From contig JAHDVF020000240.1 in assembly GCA_022606425.2 (NCBI GenBank), positions 3,309,501 to 3,373,500 on the forward strand: 64,000 nucleotides of DNA, given 5' to 3'. Below, piece by piece: positions 23,221 to 33,844 of the stretch. Positions within the stretch are counted from its first letter, which is position 1; every line of letters starts with the position of its first letter. This stretch comes from Lepidostoma basale (taxonomy: Eukaryota > Arthropoda > Insecta > Trichoptera > Lepidostomatidae). Below the pieces are notes generated by a model. The model was not told where the DNA came from, searched no databases, and saw only the letters and a list, made by a program, of their open reading frames with translations. The translations under genes and the position numbers were made by a program.

Positions 23221-23440
23221 TGTTTAAATGGAATGGGATCGGTCATAAAGCAAGGACAACGGGTGATAAGATCTTCTGGCCTGGAGTGGCGAAAGAGAAA
23301 CAGCTACACAAATTCTGGCAGATCACAAGCAAGATGGTCTGATGACATTAAACGAGTGGCAGGAGGTCAATGGCGCAGAGCGGCGAGGGATACAGTTGTG
23401 GAAGTCGGGAAGGGAGGCTTTTGTAGTATTATCATCTATA
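23221..23440 (+). mobile_element. LINE-D (RTE-like) C terminus inside Helitron A
   Basis: The frame from 23233 encodes SSGLEWRKRNSYTNSGR, then ARWSDDIKRVAGGQWRRAA: the conserved C terminus of RTE-type LINEs (usually GRPp.RW.DDi..vaG..W..aA.dR). It is preceded by an acceptor-like poly-T/AG and 'gatgcagcgtg', a module repeated at 21470-21600. The remaining frame to 23562 runs into unrelated sequence. Duplicate at 41164-41383. Confidence 0.7.
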
Positions 23441-23899
23441 TTACTATTCCACGCCAACGGACTCGCAGTGCCGAAATCACGATCGTAGAAACTTACTTTA
23501 TTGGCTCTGATGTGAATTTCATGGACAACAAAATCAAGAGTTTTGTTTCTCTAAACATATGAATGTTTTGTGCAAATGTGATATAATATTGTTTATTTGA
23601 TTATTAAATTTTTAATATAAAATATTCAAAAAATACTTTTTCAATTACATTAGTAATATGTATTCAAGTTTAAAATTCACAGCGAGTTTGCTTGGATTGA
23701 AACATTGTTTTATAGATATAGACACACATTTTTGCATCCATACACATGTCATTTAATCCAATAAATAAACTAATTGATATTGAACTTCAATTGTATTTGT
23801 TGAATATATGTATATTGGATTTATTTATATACTCGAATTTAGCAATAGCGAAGCGTTGCCGGGTCAGCTAGTTTTAAATAAAAATACATATTTTGAAAC

Positions 23900-24150
23900 T
23901 ACTAACTTACTTCCTATGGCCATACAACCCTTGAAGAGTTTTAGCCTCCTTGATGTTTTTGCGCCAAGCTCCTCGATCCTGTGCCTTTTGCTCCCAGTAG
24001 TCCGATTCGCCCAACCTAGCCAGATCAGCCAGAACATTGTCCATTAGGTGCTGTCTAGGCCTTCCTAGCCGCCGCTCACCCTCACCAAGTCGACCATAAG
24101 GAGACTCCGTGTACTTAAATACGTAGAAGGTCGGGAGTAACAGATGTCGT
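23900..24150 (-). mobile_element. LINE-G C-terminal relic
   Basis: The minus strand encodes GRPRQHLMDNVLADLARLG, then YWEQKAQDRGAWRKNIKEAK. This is the typical end of a LINE reverse transcriptase (GRPr.rWlD.v..DL..l....W...A.DR..Wr..v..ak). Abuts an RTE-type relic. Confidence 0.7.
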
Positions 24151-24159
24151 CGCAAGGGT

Positions 24160-24340
24160 AGCGAAGCTAAAATGGTCTTTGCGGGACATGTTGCCAGATT
24201 GGCAGACGATAGGTGGACCAGAAGTGTGGTAGAGTGGAGACCCCGCAAAGACAAACGAAACAAAGGGAGACCCCCACACGATGGTCCGATGACATTAGAA
24301 GAATTGCTGGCTATTGGGTGCAATAGACAGAATAATGAAA
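24160..24340 (+). mobile_element. LINE-D (RTE-like) C-terminal relic
   Basis: The plus strand encodes FAGHVARLADDRWTRSVVEW, then KRNKGRPPHD and, in a shifted frame, a W..DDIRRIAG-like trace. Short and frame-broken. Confidence 0.7.
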
Positions 24341-24365
24341 CTAACTTGGTTTGAGTCCGTGATTT

Positions 24366-24790
24366 GTTATAGTTTCTTCTTCTTTCGGTGTCATGTCAGT
24401 TCCCCCCAACGTTGGCGATCACTGCATCAAAAGCATCTCTCTCCTGCGCCATTTGGAACAGGTTCTGTATTATTGTCATTCCTGTCCATTCCTTGAATCC
24501 TGGAATACTGCATTCTACCAACTACCCGACGTCCCTCCACTTAACCCATTAATATCAGTCGAAGGAGGTGGTATTTTTATCCCCTTATGACCCAAATATG
24601 AGACCTTTCTAACATTCACACTCGACGATAGCTCTTTATTGGCTCTGGTTTTCTGTAGTACGTCTGCATTACTGACCCTATCGGTCCACGGTATACGGAG
24701 CATTCTGCGGTATATCCACATCTCAAACGCCTCCAACCGGTTCAAAACATTCAATTTTAGAGTCCAGGTTTCGCAGCCATATAGTAGAAC
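24366..24790 (-). mobile_element. LINE-C C-terminal relic with (GAA)n tail
   Basis: The minus strand encodes LLYGCETWTLK, NRLEAFEMWIYRRMLRIPWT, DRVSNADVLQ and, further on, EWTGM..NLFQMAQERDAF. It ends in a GAA run at ~24366-24376. The same family is at 58523-58985. Several frameshifts; the catalytic domain is missing. Confidence 0.75.
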
Positions 24791-24794
24791 AGTA

Positions 24795-25030
24795 TAGTTT
24801 ATATGTGCAAATTAATAAACAGAGAAGTCTCACTATTAATATAAATCTTTTCAATTGACTATTTGGTGTCATGATTTATCATTAAAATAATTGTTATTAA
24901 GTCATACTGTCTGGGACATATTTAATTCGTAATTGAAGCTGTCTGGGGAGCATAAAAAACTTATGCACATATAAGAGGATCGGAAGATCGCTTATCAAGT
25001 AATATTTCTTCTTTTATATAATATGTTCGT
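24795..25030. other. No gene seen
   Basis: A+T-rich, no supported feature. Confidence 0.5.
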
Positions 25031-25034
25031 CTTC

Positions 25035-25546
25035 AATTTGTGTTGTGGATTCCTATTTGCATAAATTTTCAACTGATTCGTGGTCGAATACATAACTCGG
25101 ATATTTTGAATGACTTGACTTTGTTTGTCCCTGATAATTATCTGCGACAAAGGCAACATAGATTATTTCACCTGCCACTGTGTAGAACCAATTTACCTAA
25201 GGTTATGCCCGTGGGCAGGGCAATAATCCTTCTAAACCGCATCTCTTCGGATGTGGACATTTTCCACGATAGTGAGGCTACCCTCAGAAAACATCTATCG
25301 CTTAAATAATGTGTTGTTCTTCTAATTGTTTCTAATTATGCTTTGGTCTTAATTTTTAAATTATCTCGTGTTTTTTTGTGTTTTTGTCTATTGTTTATTT
25401 TGTAATTTTTAAATTTCATAATTGCATTTACTGTTTAAAATAGTTTTTTTTTCTTGTTTTTGTATCCTACCTGTATAGTCATAAGCGCTTTGGTTATATA
25501 CTGTAATGTTTATGATTTAAAAAAATAGAAATTGAAATTGAAATAA
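25035..25546 (+). mobile_element. LINE-F (CR1/Jockey-like) C terminus and 3' UTR
   Basis: The 89-codon stretch 25040-25309 encodes RIHNSDILNDLTLFVP, then LRQRQHRLFHLPLCRTNLP and VGRAIILLNRISSDVDIF, a well-preserved CR1/Jockey-type C terminus. The A+T-rich 3' UTR ends in 'gaaattgaaattgaaat' tandem units near 25527-25545. 5' truncated. Confidence 0.78.
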
Positions 25547-25761
25547 CAACACTTCGTATTTTTACAACACTTTCTTTCACTTTTTCAGACACGTTTCGGT
25601 TGTGACCCAACCTTTTTCGATGTATTAATGTTAACAATTCAATAAAACACGGTGATGAGGATAAGTTATTATTAGATATGCATCTTATATGTTCTTCTTA
25701 TGTTTAAATGCATAATTTTAACATAATAATGAAATAACATATTAGATGCCTTTTAATAATA

Positions 25762-26111
25762 TAAGAAGTGAATGCGGTGCGAATGATGGTGTCATGAAGA
25801 AAATAATGAAAGGATCATTAAGATGGTTTGGACATATGGAAAGAATGAATGAAGAAAGAATGGTAAAAAAATTATATGTTAATGATGTAAATGGTACCAG
25901 AAATAGAAGAAGACCAAGGAAAACGTGGCACGATCAAATAAATCAAATATTGAATGTCGGCCATGTGAGGAGTCAGAGAAATCGAAGCGCGTGCATGACA
26001 CGATGTATGAATGTTGAGGAAGCGAGAGAAATATGTCAGGAAAGAAAGGTGTGGCAGTCCATTCTTTCTGCCTACCCCTTCGGGGAGACGGCGTGATGGT
26101 TAGTTAGTTAG
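25762..26111 (+). mobile_element. LINE-A 3' copy with 10-bp target duplication
   Basis: The frame 25746-26096 encodes NIRSECGANDGVM, RWFGHMERMNEERMVKKLYV, GRPRKTW-like (RRRPRKTW) and VWQSILSAYPFGETA, then stop and GTTA tail. TTTAATAATA at 25752-25761 is repeated at 26112-26121. 5' truncation defines the insertion; the frame's ATG comes from the target, not the element. Confidence 0.9.
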
Positions 26112-26171
26112 TTTAATAATAATTGAAAATAATCATTCATTTAACAAAGAAAACGGTATCGAAATTTTACA

Positions 26172-26478
26172 TACTGAATATATAATTATTTTGTACGGGC
26201 GTATGTAATTTAACTTCTCCTAAACGGCTGGACCGATTTTGATGAAATTTTTTGTGTGTATTTGAGCAGGTTCCCGAATGGTATAGATTTACAATTGGAC
26301 CCAGTGGATGCCCGGTAAAGGCAAATTTAAAAAAACAGGTTGCAAACACACTTGCAAATAAAAGTCAAGAGCAACGTTACGAACGACATATTATTTTATA
26401 AAAAAAAAACATGTGTTAAGCCGGCTAATAGCAGACAAGCCAACGTTCGAACAGGATAACGTCTGTCGGGTCCGTTGG
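26172..26478 (+). mobile_element. Diverged short Helitron
   Basis: Same family as 8102-8319 ('ctaaacggctggaccg', 'agatttacaattggaccc', 'ggataacgtctgtcgg') with an extra ~90-base internal segment. The ends are decayed: the 5' TC is lost and the 3' CTAG has become TTGG. Confidence 0.75.
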
Positions 26479-27111
26479 TTAATAATAAAAATATAGCGTA
26501 AAAAAAGTCGGAAATTTTTGAAATTTTTGAAATTTAAAAGCTATTTAAATAATGAAAATATAATAAACAACCAATTAAATTTAAATTCAATACACATGTT
26601 CGAAATGTTCCCGTTATCTCACCCCCCCCCCCTCATCAATACTCATAATATCCCCTCCACCTTCATACATAACTCCGCCCTCCTTTTTATTATAGTATAT
26701 ACCTAAGTGATCACCCTGTTTTATTGAATTGTTAAATTTGTACATCTAAAAAGGTTGGTTCACAACCGAAACATGTCTGGGAAAAGTGTTGTAAAAATAT
26801 TTAGTGTAGTTATATTTATCAAAAGTAATATTTCATTCAACGAAATTAATATTTTATATGTGACTGAAAGATATTACAATATTGCTGCGCATACATTTGT
26901 CTTTGCTGATGGGCGTAAAAATCTTAAGTTTGAATTTTATGTTGAAGAATGAAACTAGGTTGAACTCTGCAGATATAAATTCGCATAGAAGTGCAGAAAT
27001 GTGAAGTCGGAATTCTTAATGCAAATATGAGAAGTGAATAGTGGATGGAAGTGTCAGGAAATGAACAAATGAGATTCAAATTTAGAAATGTATAATAATA
27101 AAAAAAATCTT

Positions 27112-27621
27112 ATAGTTTAATAATGGCAGTGCAAAATGGTGTTCTTGTACCGACCCTTATGTATGGAAGCGAAGCATGGAACTGGCAAAATAAGGATGAA
27201 AGCAGTAGAAATGAGATCTCTTATACGAATATGTGGATACTCTGGGTATGATAGTGTCGAATGAAAATATAAAGAAGTGAATGCGGTGCGAATGATGGTG
27301 TTATGAACAAAATAATGAAATGATCATTAAGATGGTTTGGACACATGGAAAGATTGAATGAAGAATGAATGATAAAAATATATATGTTAACGATTTAGCT
27401 GGAACTAGAAATAGAGTAAGACCGAGGAAAACGTGGCACGATAAAATAAATCGAATATTGAATGTCGGCCACGTGAGGAATCAGAAAAATCGACGCGCTT
27501 GCATGACACGATGTATGAATGTTGAGAAAGCGAGAGAAATATGTCAGGTAAGAAAAGTGTGGCAGTCCATTCTTTCTGCCTACCCCTTCGGGGAGACGGC
27601 GTGATGGTTAGTTAGTTAGTT
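27112..27621 (+). mobile_element. LINE-A 3' copy
   Basis: From 'atggcagtgcaaaatggt' (MAVQNGVLVPTLMYGSEAWN) through YDSVSNENI-like, RWFGHMERLNEE, RVRPRKTW and VWQSILSAYPFGETA, then the GTTA tail. Frameshifts near 27200-27330. A-rich AAAAAAATCTT occurs on both sides (27101 and 27622), a plausible 11-bp duplication. Confidence 0.85.
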
Positions 27622-27639
27622 AAAAAAATCTTTTAATTA

Positions 27640-27860
27640 ACACGCATAAACGCACCTGATTTTCAGAAGTTTTATTATATTTTATATGAATGACGCGTTT
27701 CGTCTGTCTATGTCATTATCAAATGTTTAATAATGCCTTAGACAGGCGCAATATTTCATTCACATAAAATATAATAAAATATCTAGAACACAAATGTTTT
27801 TATTCGTATTAGTTATTTTATACGAATTTTTACATCATTGCTCAATAAACGATCAAAAAA
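27640..27860. repeat. HP1 hairpin MITE
   Basis: Inverted halves 'attttatatgaatgacgcgt' with 'cgtctgtctatgtcatt' and 'aatgccttagacaggcgcaa' with 'cattcacataaaatat'. The right end is 'catcattgctcaataaacg'. Confidence 0.78.
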
Positions 27861-27902
27861 CATTTTATTTCATATATCTGAATTAACTATTTTGGGGACA
27901 CA

Positions 27903-27957
27903 TCCTCTCTGCCTACCCCTCCGGGGAAACGGCGTGATGATAACTTAATTAGTTTTT
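27903..27957 (+). mobile_element. LINE-A 3'-terminal scrap
   Basis: About 55 bases of the terminal block ('tctgcctacccctccgggg', 'acggcgtgatgataactta'). Confidence 0.65.
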
Positions 27958-28062
27958 CAAAACTAGGCACAAAAAGTCATTTTAAAACAGTTAATTCCTT
28001 TGAGAGCCATGGAAACACTTTACAGAAAAATTAGTTGAATTTAATGATTTGCTATTGTACGA

Positions 28063-28267
28063 CCGAGGAAAACGTGGCACGATCAAAGAAATCAAATATT
28101 GAATGTCGGCCATGTGAGGAGTCAGAGAAATCGACGCGCGTGCATGACACGATGTATGAATGTTGAAGAAACGAGAGAAATGTGTCAGGAAAGAAAATTG
28201 TGGCAGTCCATTCTTTTTGCCTACCCCTTCGGGGAGACGGCGTGATGGTTAGTTAGTTAGTTAGTTA
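28063..28267 (+). mobile_element. LINE-A, 205-bp truncated insertion with 12-bp duplication
   Basis: It starts abruptly in the RPRKTWH codons (ccgaggaaaacg) and ends in (GTTA)4. GCTATTGTACGA at 28051-28062 is exactly repeated at 28268-28279. A clear severely 5'-truncated retroposition event. Confidence 0.92.
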
Positions 28268-28284
28268 GCTATTGTACGACTATG

Positions 28285-28650
28285 ATGTAGGAATGTTTTA
28301 TTGCGTGGCTATTTTAGTATTTTTCCAAGCAATTCATTCTGGAAAGTAACACGTATAATGTTTTATGCACAAAGAAAATATCTCCCGCCAAACTTTCGGC
28401 ACTCTGAGAGCGCTCAGACATGCAAGCAAAATGAAAAGTTAATGAAAGTCGTAATCTTGGTTTCAGAATAATTTCTGAAGTGCATTGTCTCAACTTCTAA
28501 GGAAGCCGATGTAAGAAGCACTCATTCCACACAGACGTAATGTTTTGCCATGTCTTTGGAGGTTTAGTAAGAAACGGAGATTTTATTTTCTGTGTTACTT
28601 AAACTTTTTCACATTAACACACATAAAAAAAAAATGTTTATGATATTTAA
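28285..28650. other. No gene or repeat recognised
   Basis: Mixed-composition sequence without a supported frame or repeat; possibly unique DNA. Confidence 0.45.
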
Positions 28651-28653
28651 ATT

Positions 28654-28877
28654 AGCGAACTTCGTGGCAGAGTGGCGAGAGAAATTACTGTCACATCGAA
28701 GGTCCTGGGTTCGATTCCTGGCGATGGCAGTGATTGGTCTGGTGTATAATTCACGTGACAATAAAATAACGATACTCGTAGATTAACTATCATCGCATGT
28801 CATGAGATTCAATATATAGGTTAAACATATTATATACAGTAATTGGGATTAAACGACATCTTGTATACAAAAAAAAA
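28654..28877 (+). mobile_element. SINE-1 copy
   Basis: A box 'tggcagagtggcg', B box 'gggttcgattcc', then the SINE-1 body and the tail 'gggattaaacgacatcttg', 'tatacaaaaaaa'. tRNA-derived, 5' intact. Confidence 0.82.
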
Positions 28878-28924
28878 TGCAAGTGTATTAGCATTTTTTA
28901 TAATTTCTCGAACCGTGATCTAAA

Positions 28925-29330
28925 AATCGATAATAAATAAGTCATAAGTAATTAGAATGAAAACGTATCCTCTAATTCTACTGTTCCTAGCGCGATCTCT
29001 CAGTATCTTGCCTGCTATCGTCCTCAGTGTCTTCATTTCAGAAGTTCTCGGAACTTGCTTGTTCCTGACCGTATCTGCCCTTGCCTCAACGCCATTGTTC
29101 TTACGCATGCTTTACAGATTCTCATCTTACTCATGTCTTTGTTTTTGCATATTGTGGATTTTAGAGCACCAGAGATTGAACCTGCCTTGTTGACTTGGCC
29201 TTGTATTTCATCCCACAGATCAGCTCCTCCAACCAGGTCTATGCCTAGATACCTGAAGGTTCGGACCTGTTCTAAAAACGTGGATTTTAAATCATTCGGC
29301 ATAATAAACAGTCTAACATCAGCCAGGTAA
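28925..29330 (-). mobile_element. LINE-B C-terminal relic
   Basis: The minus strand encodes FRYLGIDLVGGADLWDEIQG, 'KAGSISGALKSTICKNKDMS' and, after a shift, VEARADTVRNKQVPRTSEMK and RTIAGKILRDRARN. This is the region just after the RT active site of a LINE. No tail; both ends are broken. Confidence 0.78.
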
Positions 29331-29339
29331 CAGTGAAAA

Positions 29340-29500
29340 TATCGGTTTCATTTTATGTTATGGTAATAACATATTTCACGTTGCTTGGGCATTATCAAAT
29401 GTGATATTTGATAATATTTTAGCAATGTGAAACCTGTCATTCTCCAAAAATATAATAAACCTTCTAGAAGACATACGTCTATTCATTCAAATTTATTATG
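29340..29500. repeat. HP1-related hairpin, diverged
   Basis: A palindromic core ('ttgggcattatcaaatgtga' / 'tatttgataatatttt', 'cacgttgct' / 'agcaatgtg') and the HP1 right-arm phrase 'aataaaccttctagaagac'. Confidence 0.6.
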
Positions 29501-29717
29501 GATTAATTTGGTTGGTATACATATTAATTTTCTTAGTTTACACATGTTTTAATAAAGTACTAGTCACTAGGTAAGTTCAGGTAAATAAGCGAAAAAAATA
29601 CATAAATGAAAGTTACGTTGGTAAGGTTAAAATGCTTTAAAATATTGTATTTGTTCGATATATAGTAGAATATTTTCAGAAAGGTGTAACTGACTACCTA
29701 TTGAACCACAACAGAAC

Positions 29718-29880
29718 AATAGATAGAGGAAATCCGAGGAAAATTGGGCACGATCAAATCGAATCGATCGAAGTACTCGACGTGCGTGCATGACGTGATG
29801 GTTTGTCAGGAAAGAATAGTATGGCGGTCAATTATTCTGCCTACCGCTTCGGAGAGACGACGTAATGGTGAGTTAGTTAT
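29718..29880 (+). mobile_element. LINE-A 3' scrap
   Basis: A strongly diverged terminal ~160 bases, from an RNRGNPRK-like trace to 'gacgtaatggtgagttagtt'. Confidence 0.65.
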
Positions 29881-29884
29881 TAAG

Positions 29885-30318
29885 TAAACAACACTGGATG
29901 TTATAAAACTTAACAATAATTTTTGTACAACGTTTGAGCTTTTGAAATCTTTCTTGTATTGTGAAAGCTCTGATTTTTTAAAGTCAGCACTTGTGTTAGC
30001 CTTTCTTTGTAATATAAATTCGTTACAGAACTAACGCTAATTCTCCGGGAGAAGTTCCGGCTAATGGAACGGGCAGCCGTACGCGAGGAATTGTTCTGCT
30101 AAATTCCATAAACGTTTGCCGTTACAAGAACAATTTGTTTGCAACAGGGCTCTTTGGCTTGCAACTACACATTGTTATAGAGCTACATAATCATTTTACC
30201 ATACATACGCGGAATGGTACCTTAACTACGCACACAATGTGTTTTTGCTATAATAATTACTAACAGTACATTTAAAGACTATTCCGAATGATGTGCAAAA
30301 GCGAAATAGGGTTATTTA
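29885..30318. other. Apparently unique non-coding segment
   Basis: The part 30020-30200 is less A+T-rich and unlike any repeat in the window. No frame. It could be host intergenic or intronic DNA. Confidence 0.4.
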
Positions 30319-30319
30319 T

Positions 30320-31290
30320 TGTGTATAAAGCAATGATGTTAAACTCCATATTCAATAATTAATACGAACGAAAACGTCTGTTTTCTAGAAGTTTTATTAT
30401 ATTTTATAGGAATGGCATATTTCGCCTTGCCAAGGCATTCAATGTCTTATTAACCGTCGCGTTGCCATGTGGTCAATTGAGTTTCCACTGCCAATTTAAA
30501 GTTGATTTTCTTAAAACCTATGGACCCTAATATTATAAAAAAAATTGTAATCTTCCATTGAAGTGTTCTCAATATTTCGTAATAAAAAAAAGCAAAAAAT
30601 TACTTCCTTCATCCCAAAAAAAAAAAATTTCTAAGACTGCCCTCACCTTCATTCGTGTTAAGGTAGAATTTGTTTTGCTAATATTTACAACTTTATCAAA
30701 AGTGACAAATACTTACTCGCTGTTTTGAACGTATTATAAATTATATGTTTGGCCTTTTCTCATAGGTACGTAATAATACCGACTGTGGACGGAAACGCAG
30801 CACGCAACTTAATAATATCAGAACTGTGAAAATATTAACACTTTACCAAAAGGGACAAATATTAATACGTACTCGTTGTCTTGAACGTACTATACATTTT
30901 GCCTAGGTGCCTTTATCATACGTAAAATCTCGTAAAGTCTCGCCCCGCCGGCCGCGGCGCGGCGCGGCGGGGCAAGACAAGTTTATACTTGGTGTCAGTC
31001 GCTCGTATGCTGTGACGCATTCCATATCAAAATGATTCCAGAAAAAAAAATAATGATATGTTTTTCAAATAATCCATGTATGCTATAGATATCGATCTAT
31101 TCCTAATGAATTTCCCTACAAGATGACATAAATTAAATTTTGATTCATCGAGTCATATGCTTGATATTTAGATAAAGTTAGCGGTAAACTGAATTGACCA
31201 CATGGGAGCGAGCGTTTTGTTTTGAACACGGTACGTTAAGGGTTAATAAATAATCATAATATGTAAAAAAAAAATTATATTCGCCATGAT
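30320..31290. repeat. HP1 left half, interrupted by a TTAA-flanked element
   Basis: 30320-30449 is the HP1 left half ('acgtctgttttctagaag', 'atggcatatttcgccttgcc'). The right half is missing or unrecognisable after 31246. Confidence 0.55.
30450..31246. mobile_element. TTAA-flanked MITE, piggyBac-like (~0.8 kb)
   Basis: TTAA at 30450-30453 and 31243-31246. Just inside, 'ccatgtggtcaattgagttt' (left) and 'aaactgaattgaccacatgg' (right) are inverted copies. The outer right end is 'acgttaagggttaa'. The inside holds two related ~80-base blocks (30695-30775 and 30845-30925). No transposase. Confidence 0.65.
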
Positions 31291-31394
31291 TTTTTTAACT
31301 TTGTACACAACACTAACTTAATAAATAAATAAAAAATCTTGAATATAATATATAGAAAATACAAACAAATCCATGTTCTAAAAAGAGGGATGAG

Positions 31395-31551
31395 CCCGAT
31401 GCTATGATCTCAAAATTTCAATATTCGGCTGAATTTTTTTTAAACCATCTCAAGGGCCCCCATTTACATCTCATACACCCCTATTTTTTTTAATTGTCGT
31501 AAGTTTATATGGACCCCTGGGGGTCCATATAAACCACTTTGGGAACCATTG
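31395..31551 (-). mobile_element. hAT-like MITE fragment
   Basis: The right end reads 'ccactttgggaaccattgg', matching the terminal repeat of the element at 52932-53202. The inside includes 'ggacccctgggggtcc' and a tract matching 'atattcggctgaa'. Left end missing. Confidence 0.65.
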
Positions 31552-31559
31552 GTCTACGC

Positions 31560-32050
31560 CTTCAATTATTTGGTTTTCATCATCTTGAAATTTAATTAAC
31601 TATGATCCCATTTTTCCATGAGAGTATATAATCAGAAGATTATATATTTTTAAAATAATCTCTGCTTATTTAAAAATCGAACGTGGAATACGCGCCTCCA
31701 ACGGAACGAACAACGGTGAATAATAGAATTTAAACGTACAATAATTCACCAATAGGCTGGCAGTTGCCGAGCCATAAATCAAAGTGCAATTAACTTTGCA
31801 AATATTGACAAAGGAGCAGTGAATCACCGTCCGTCACAACGCAGCATCGCCGGAGTCACTGGACCGACTCTCGGCAACAAACGTAATTATTACACATTAT
31901 AACACGTCATCTCGAATTGGGATCTCGCGGATGGCGCACACACTCTTAGCATCATGATTGATGAGAGGATTGAATCTTCGACTTTTGTAGCGCTTCAATT
32001 TTCACTTTCATATTTTTATGATTTCTCAGTGTCGGCAGGTGGTTTGTCAA
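31560..32050. other. Apparently unique non-coding segment
   Basis: No supported repeat or frame. 31680-31960 has more balanced composition than the flanks. Confidence 0.4.
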
Positions 32051-32872
32051 ACTTTAATCTATATATATAAAACAAAGTCAAAAATCGTGTTAGTTACACC
32101 ATTTATAACTCGAGAACGGCTGGACCAATTTTGAAGATCTTATATTTGCTGGATTTGTCTCCGTTCCGGATAACAGAATAATTATTAAAACATTTGAAAA
32201 AATCACTTAAATGATTTAAAATTAATTATATTTGTCGCACGTTTGACTAAATTTGACTTAATAAACGACGTATAAAATCAAAATGGCGTGTATTTTAGTT
32301 TCGGTATCGCCCGTAGGTGGTGTATTGTTGATGCCAGATGTCAATACTCAATGTGAAAGATTTGAGTTGAGGTTATTTTTTAATCGTCGCCGGGATTTTT
32401 GGTTTTCTTTATTAATTTTAGATTAACAATGCCCAAAGTTATAAAAATCAGTATAAGAGAGACTATTCTAAAAGTTAAACCCCTTTTGTGAAGGAGAGCA
32501 GAGAATATTTGCGCCATTAATACCATTCGAAAAAGATGACAGATGAGTGTTCCGTGGAGATTAAATAACCGATTTATGATTAGTGAATAATAATAAAAAT
32601 ACGTATTGTATATTTTGTATTGATTTTATAGGTGTATCTGTGTACATTCGGTCCAGAGAATTGTTACCATAGGAAATTCAGCCGCGAGTACTTAATAAAC
32701 GAAATATTTGGCTAGATGAAGACGAGGAATTTCTTTTTTCAATTGATAGGGACACTGAATCATCAAACTCTTCAGATGATGAATATGATGATGCTAATGA
32801 TGAAAACGGAGTTCATTGATGGATCACACTTATTCAAAATTATGTTGTCTGCTATTTAATTGTTTTAACGTG

Positions 32873-33636
32873 TTTTGATGAATGTCGGAAAGTCAAAGGT
32901 GTTAGTTTTTGAAAGGGAAGAGCAAATGACAGTTTGTAATATAAGTGTAAATGAAGAGAACTTGGAACAGGTGAGGGAATTTGTGTATTTAGGTAGCATG
33001 TTCACAGCGGATGGCCGAACGGACAGTGATGTTGAAAAAAGGGTTGGTGCGGGTAACAAAGTGAATGGAGCTTTAAAAGTAGTTATTGGAAACAAGAATT
33101 TATCAATGAAAGCGAAAATGGCCGTTCACAATGGAGTTCTGGTTCCAACCCTTATGTATGGAAGCGAAGCATGGAACTGGCAGAAGAAAGATGAGAGCAG
33201 AATAAATGCGGTAGAGATGAGGTCCCTAAGACGTATGTGTGGTAGAACGATGTATGACAGAATCTCAAATGCTGATATTAGGAAGGAATGTAGAGCGAAA
33301 GAAGGTATTATGAACAAAATTATGAAAGGTTCGTTGCGTTGGTTCGGACATATGGAGCGCATGGGTGAAGAAAGAATGGTTAAAAAAGTATACGTTAACG
33401 ATGTAAATGGAGTAAGGAGTCGAGGTAGACCGAGAAAAACATGGCATGTCCAAATTAATCAAATATTAAAGGTTGGTCATGTCAGAAGCCGGAAGAATCG
33501 ACGTGCGTGTATGACTCGATGTATGAATGTGGAGGAAGCTAGAGAGGTGTGCCAGGATAGAGTAGTGTGGCGGTCCATTCTCTCTGCCTACCCCTGCGTT
33601 TGTTGTTGTTGTTGTATTAAATTAATTTATTTATAA
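32873..33636 (+). pseudogene. LINE-A reverse transcriptase C-terminal half
   Basis: The longest undisrupted LINE-A frame in the window, 253 codons from 32875. It starts just after the RT active site: NVGKSKVLVFERE, EFVYLGSMFTADGRTDSD, RVGAGNKVNGALKVV, PTLMYGSEAWNWQKKDES, MRSLRRMCGRTMYDRI, RWFGHMERMGEERMVKK, GRPRKTWH, RRACMTRCMNVEEAREVC, WRSILSAYP. The element body ends near 33600 in 'cgtttgttgttgttgttg' (GTTT/GTT tail); the last codons are read-through. No endonuclease or YADD core, so inactive. Confidence 0.88.
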
Positions 33637-33844
33637 TAATAAAATAATAAGAATGATAATAATCATAATAATAATTCAAACAGTAATTAGAAGGAACAAT
33701 CATACATAATATAGAGTCAAAAACGATGAATCCTAATATATTAAAGACGATAAACATTATAAGGAAGCAGATTACATTAGTAAGAAAGGGACAAAAATGG
33801 AAGGTAGTATTAATATTTTTTTGGTAGATTGTATAAAGGAAAAG

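Larger units (their letters stand above)
19750..23871 (+). mobile_element. Helitron A (4.1 kb, non-autonomous, carries captured pieces)
   Basis: It begins TCTATATAAATAAAAGG after an A and ends CTAG at 23868-23871 before a T, with the hairpin-bearing end 'gcaatagcgaagcgttgccg'. It is related end to end to Helitron B (35983-41808), apart from rearrangements. No Rep/helicase is encoded. Its cargo includes CR1-type and RTE-type C-terminal scraps, a LINE-A 3' end and a SINE-2. A ~100-base block ('ggatgatagcgaaaatataa' through 'aatatgaagaaac') occurs twice (20490-20550 and 21205-21262), so the element has internal duplication. Confidence 0.8.
25553..26815. repeat. HP3 inverted-arm element containing a LINE-A and a Helitron
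   Basis: The arms at ~25565-25660 and ~26712-26805 are inverted copies ('tttttacaacact', 'gtttcggttgtga', 'caattcaataaaaca'). The core before GAAAC carries GGTT/AACC in both arms. LINE-A (25762-26111) and a diverged Helitron (26172-26478) lie between them, so the original element was short. Confidence 0.7.

Noticed and set aside
23907..24323. 138-codon minus-strand frame as one protein
   Set aside because: Only its C-terminal third matches a LINE end; the rest is antisense to an RTE relic on the plus strand.
30943..30974. CpG-island-like promoter
   Set aside because: Only ~30 bases of G+C-rich sequence inside a TTAA-flanked MITE; too short, with no gene nearby.
32875..33636. 253-codon frame as a possible host gene
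   Set aside because: It is the C-terminal half of LINE-A, repeated many times in the window, with a LINE tail at its end.
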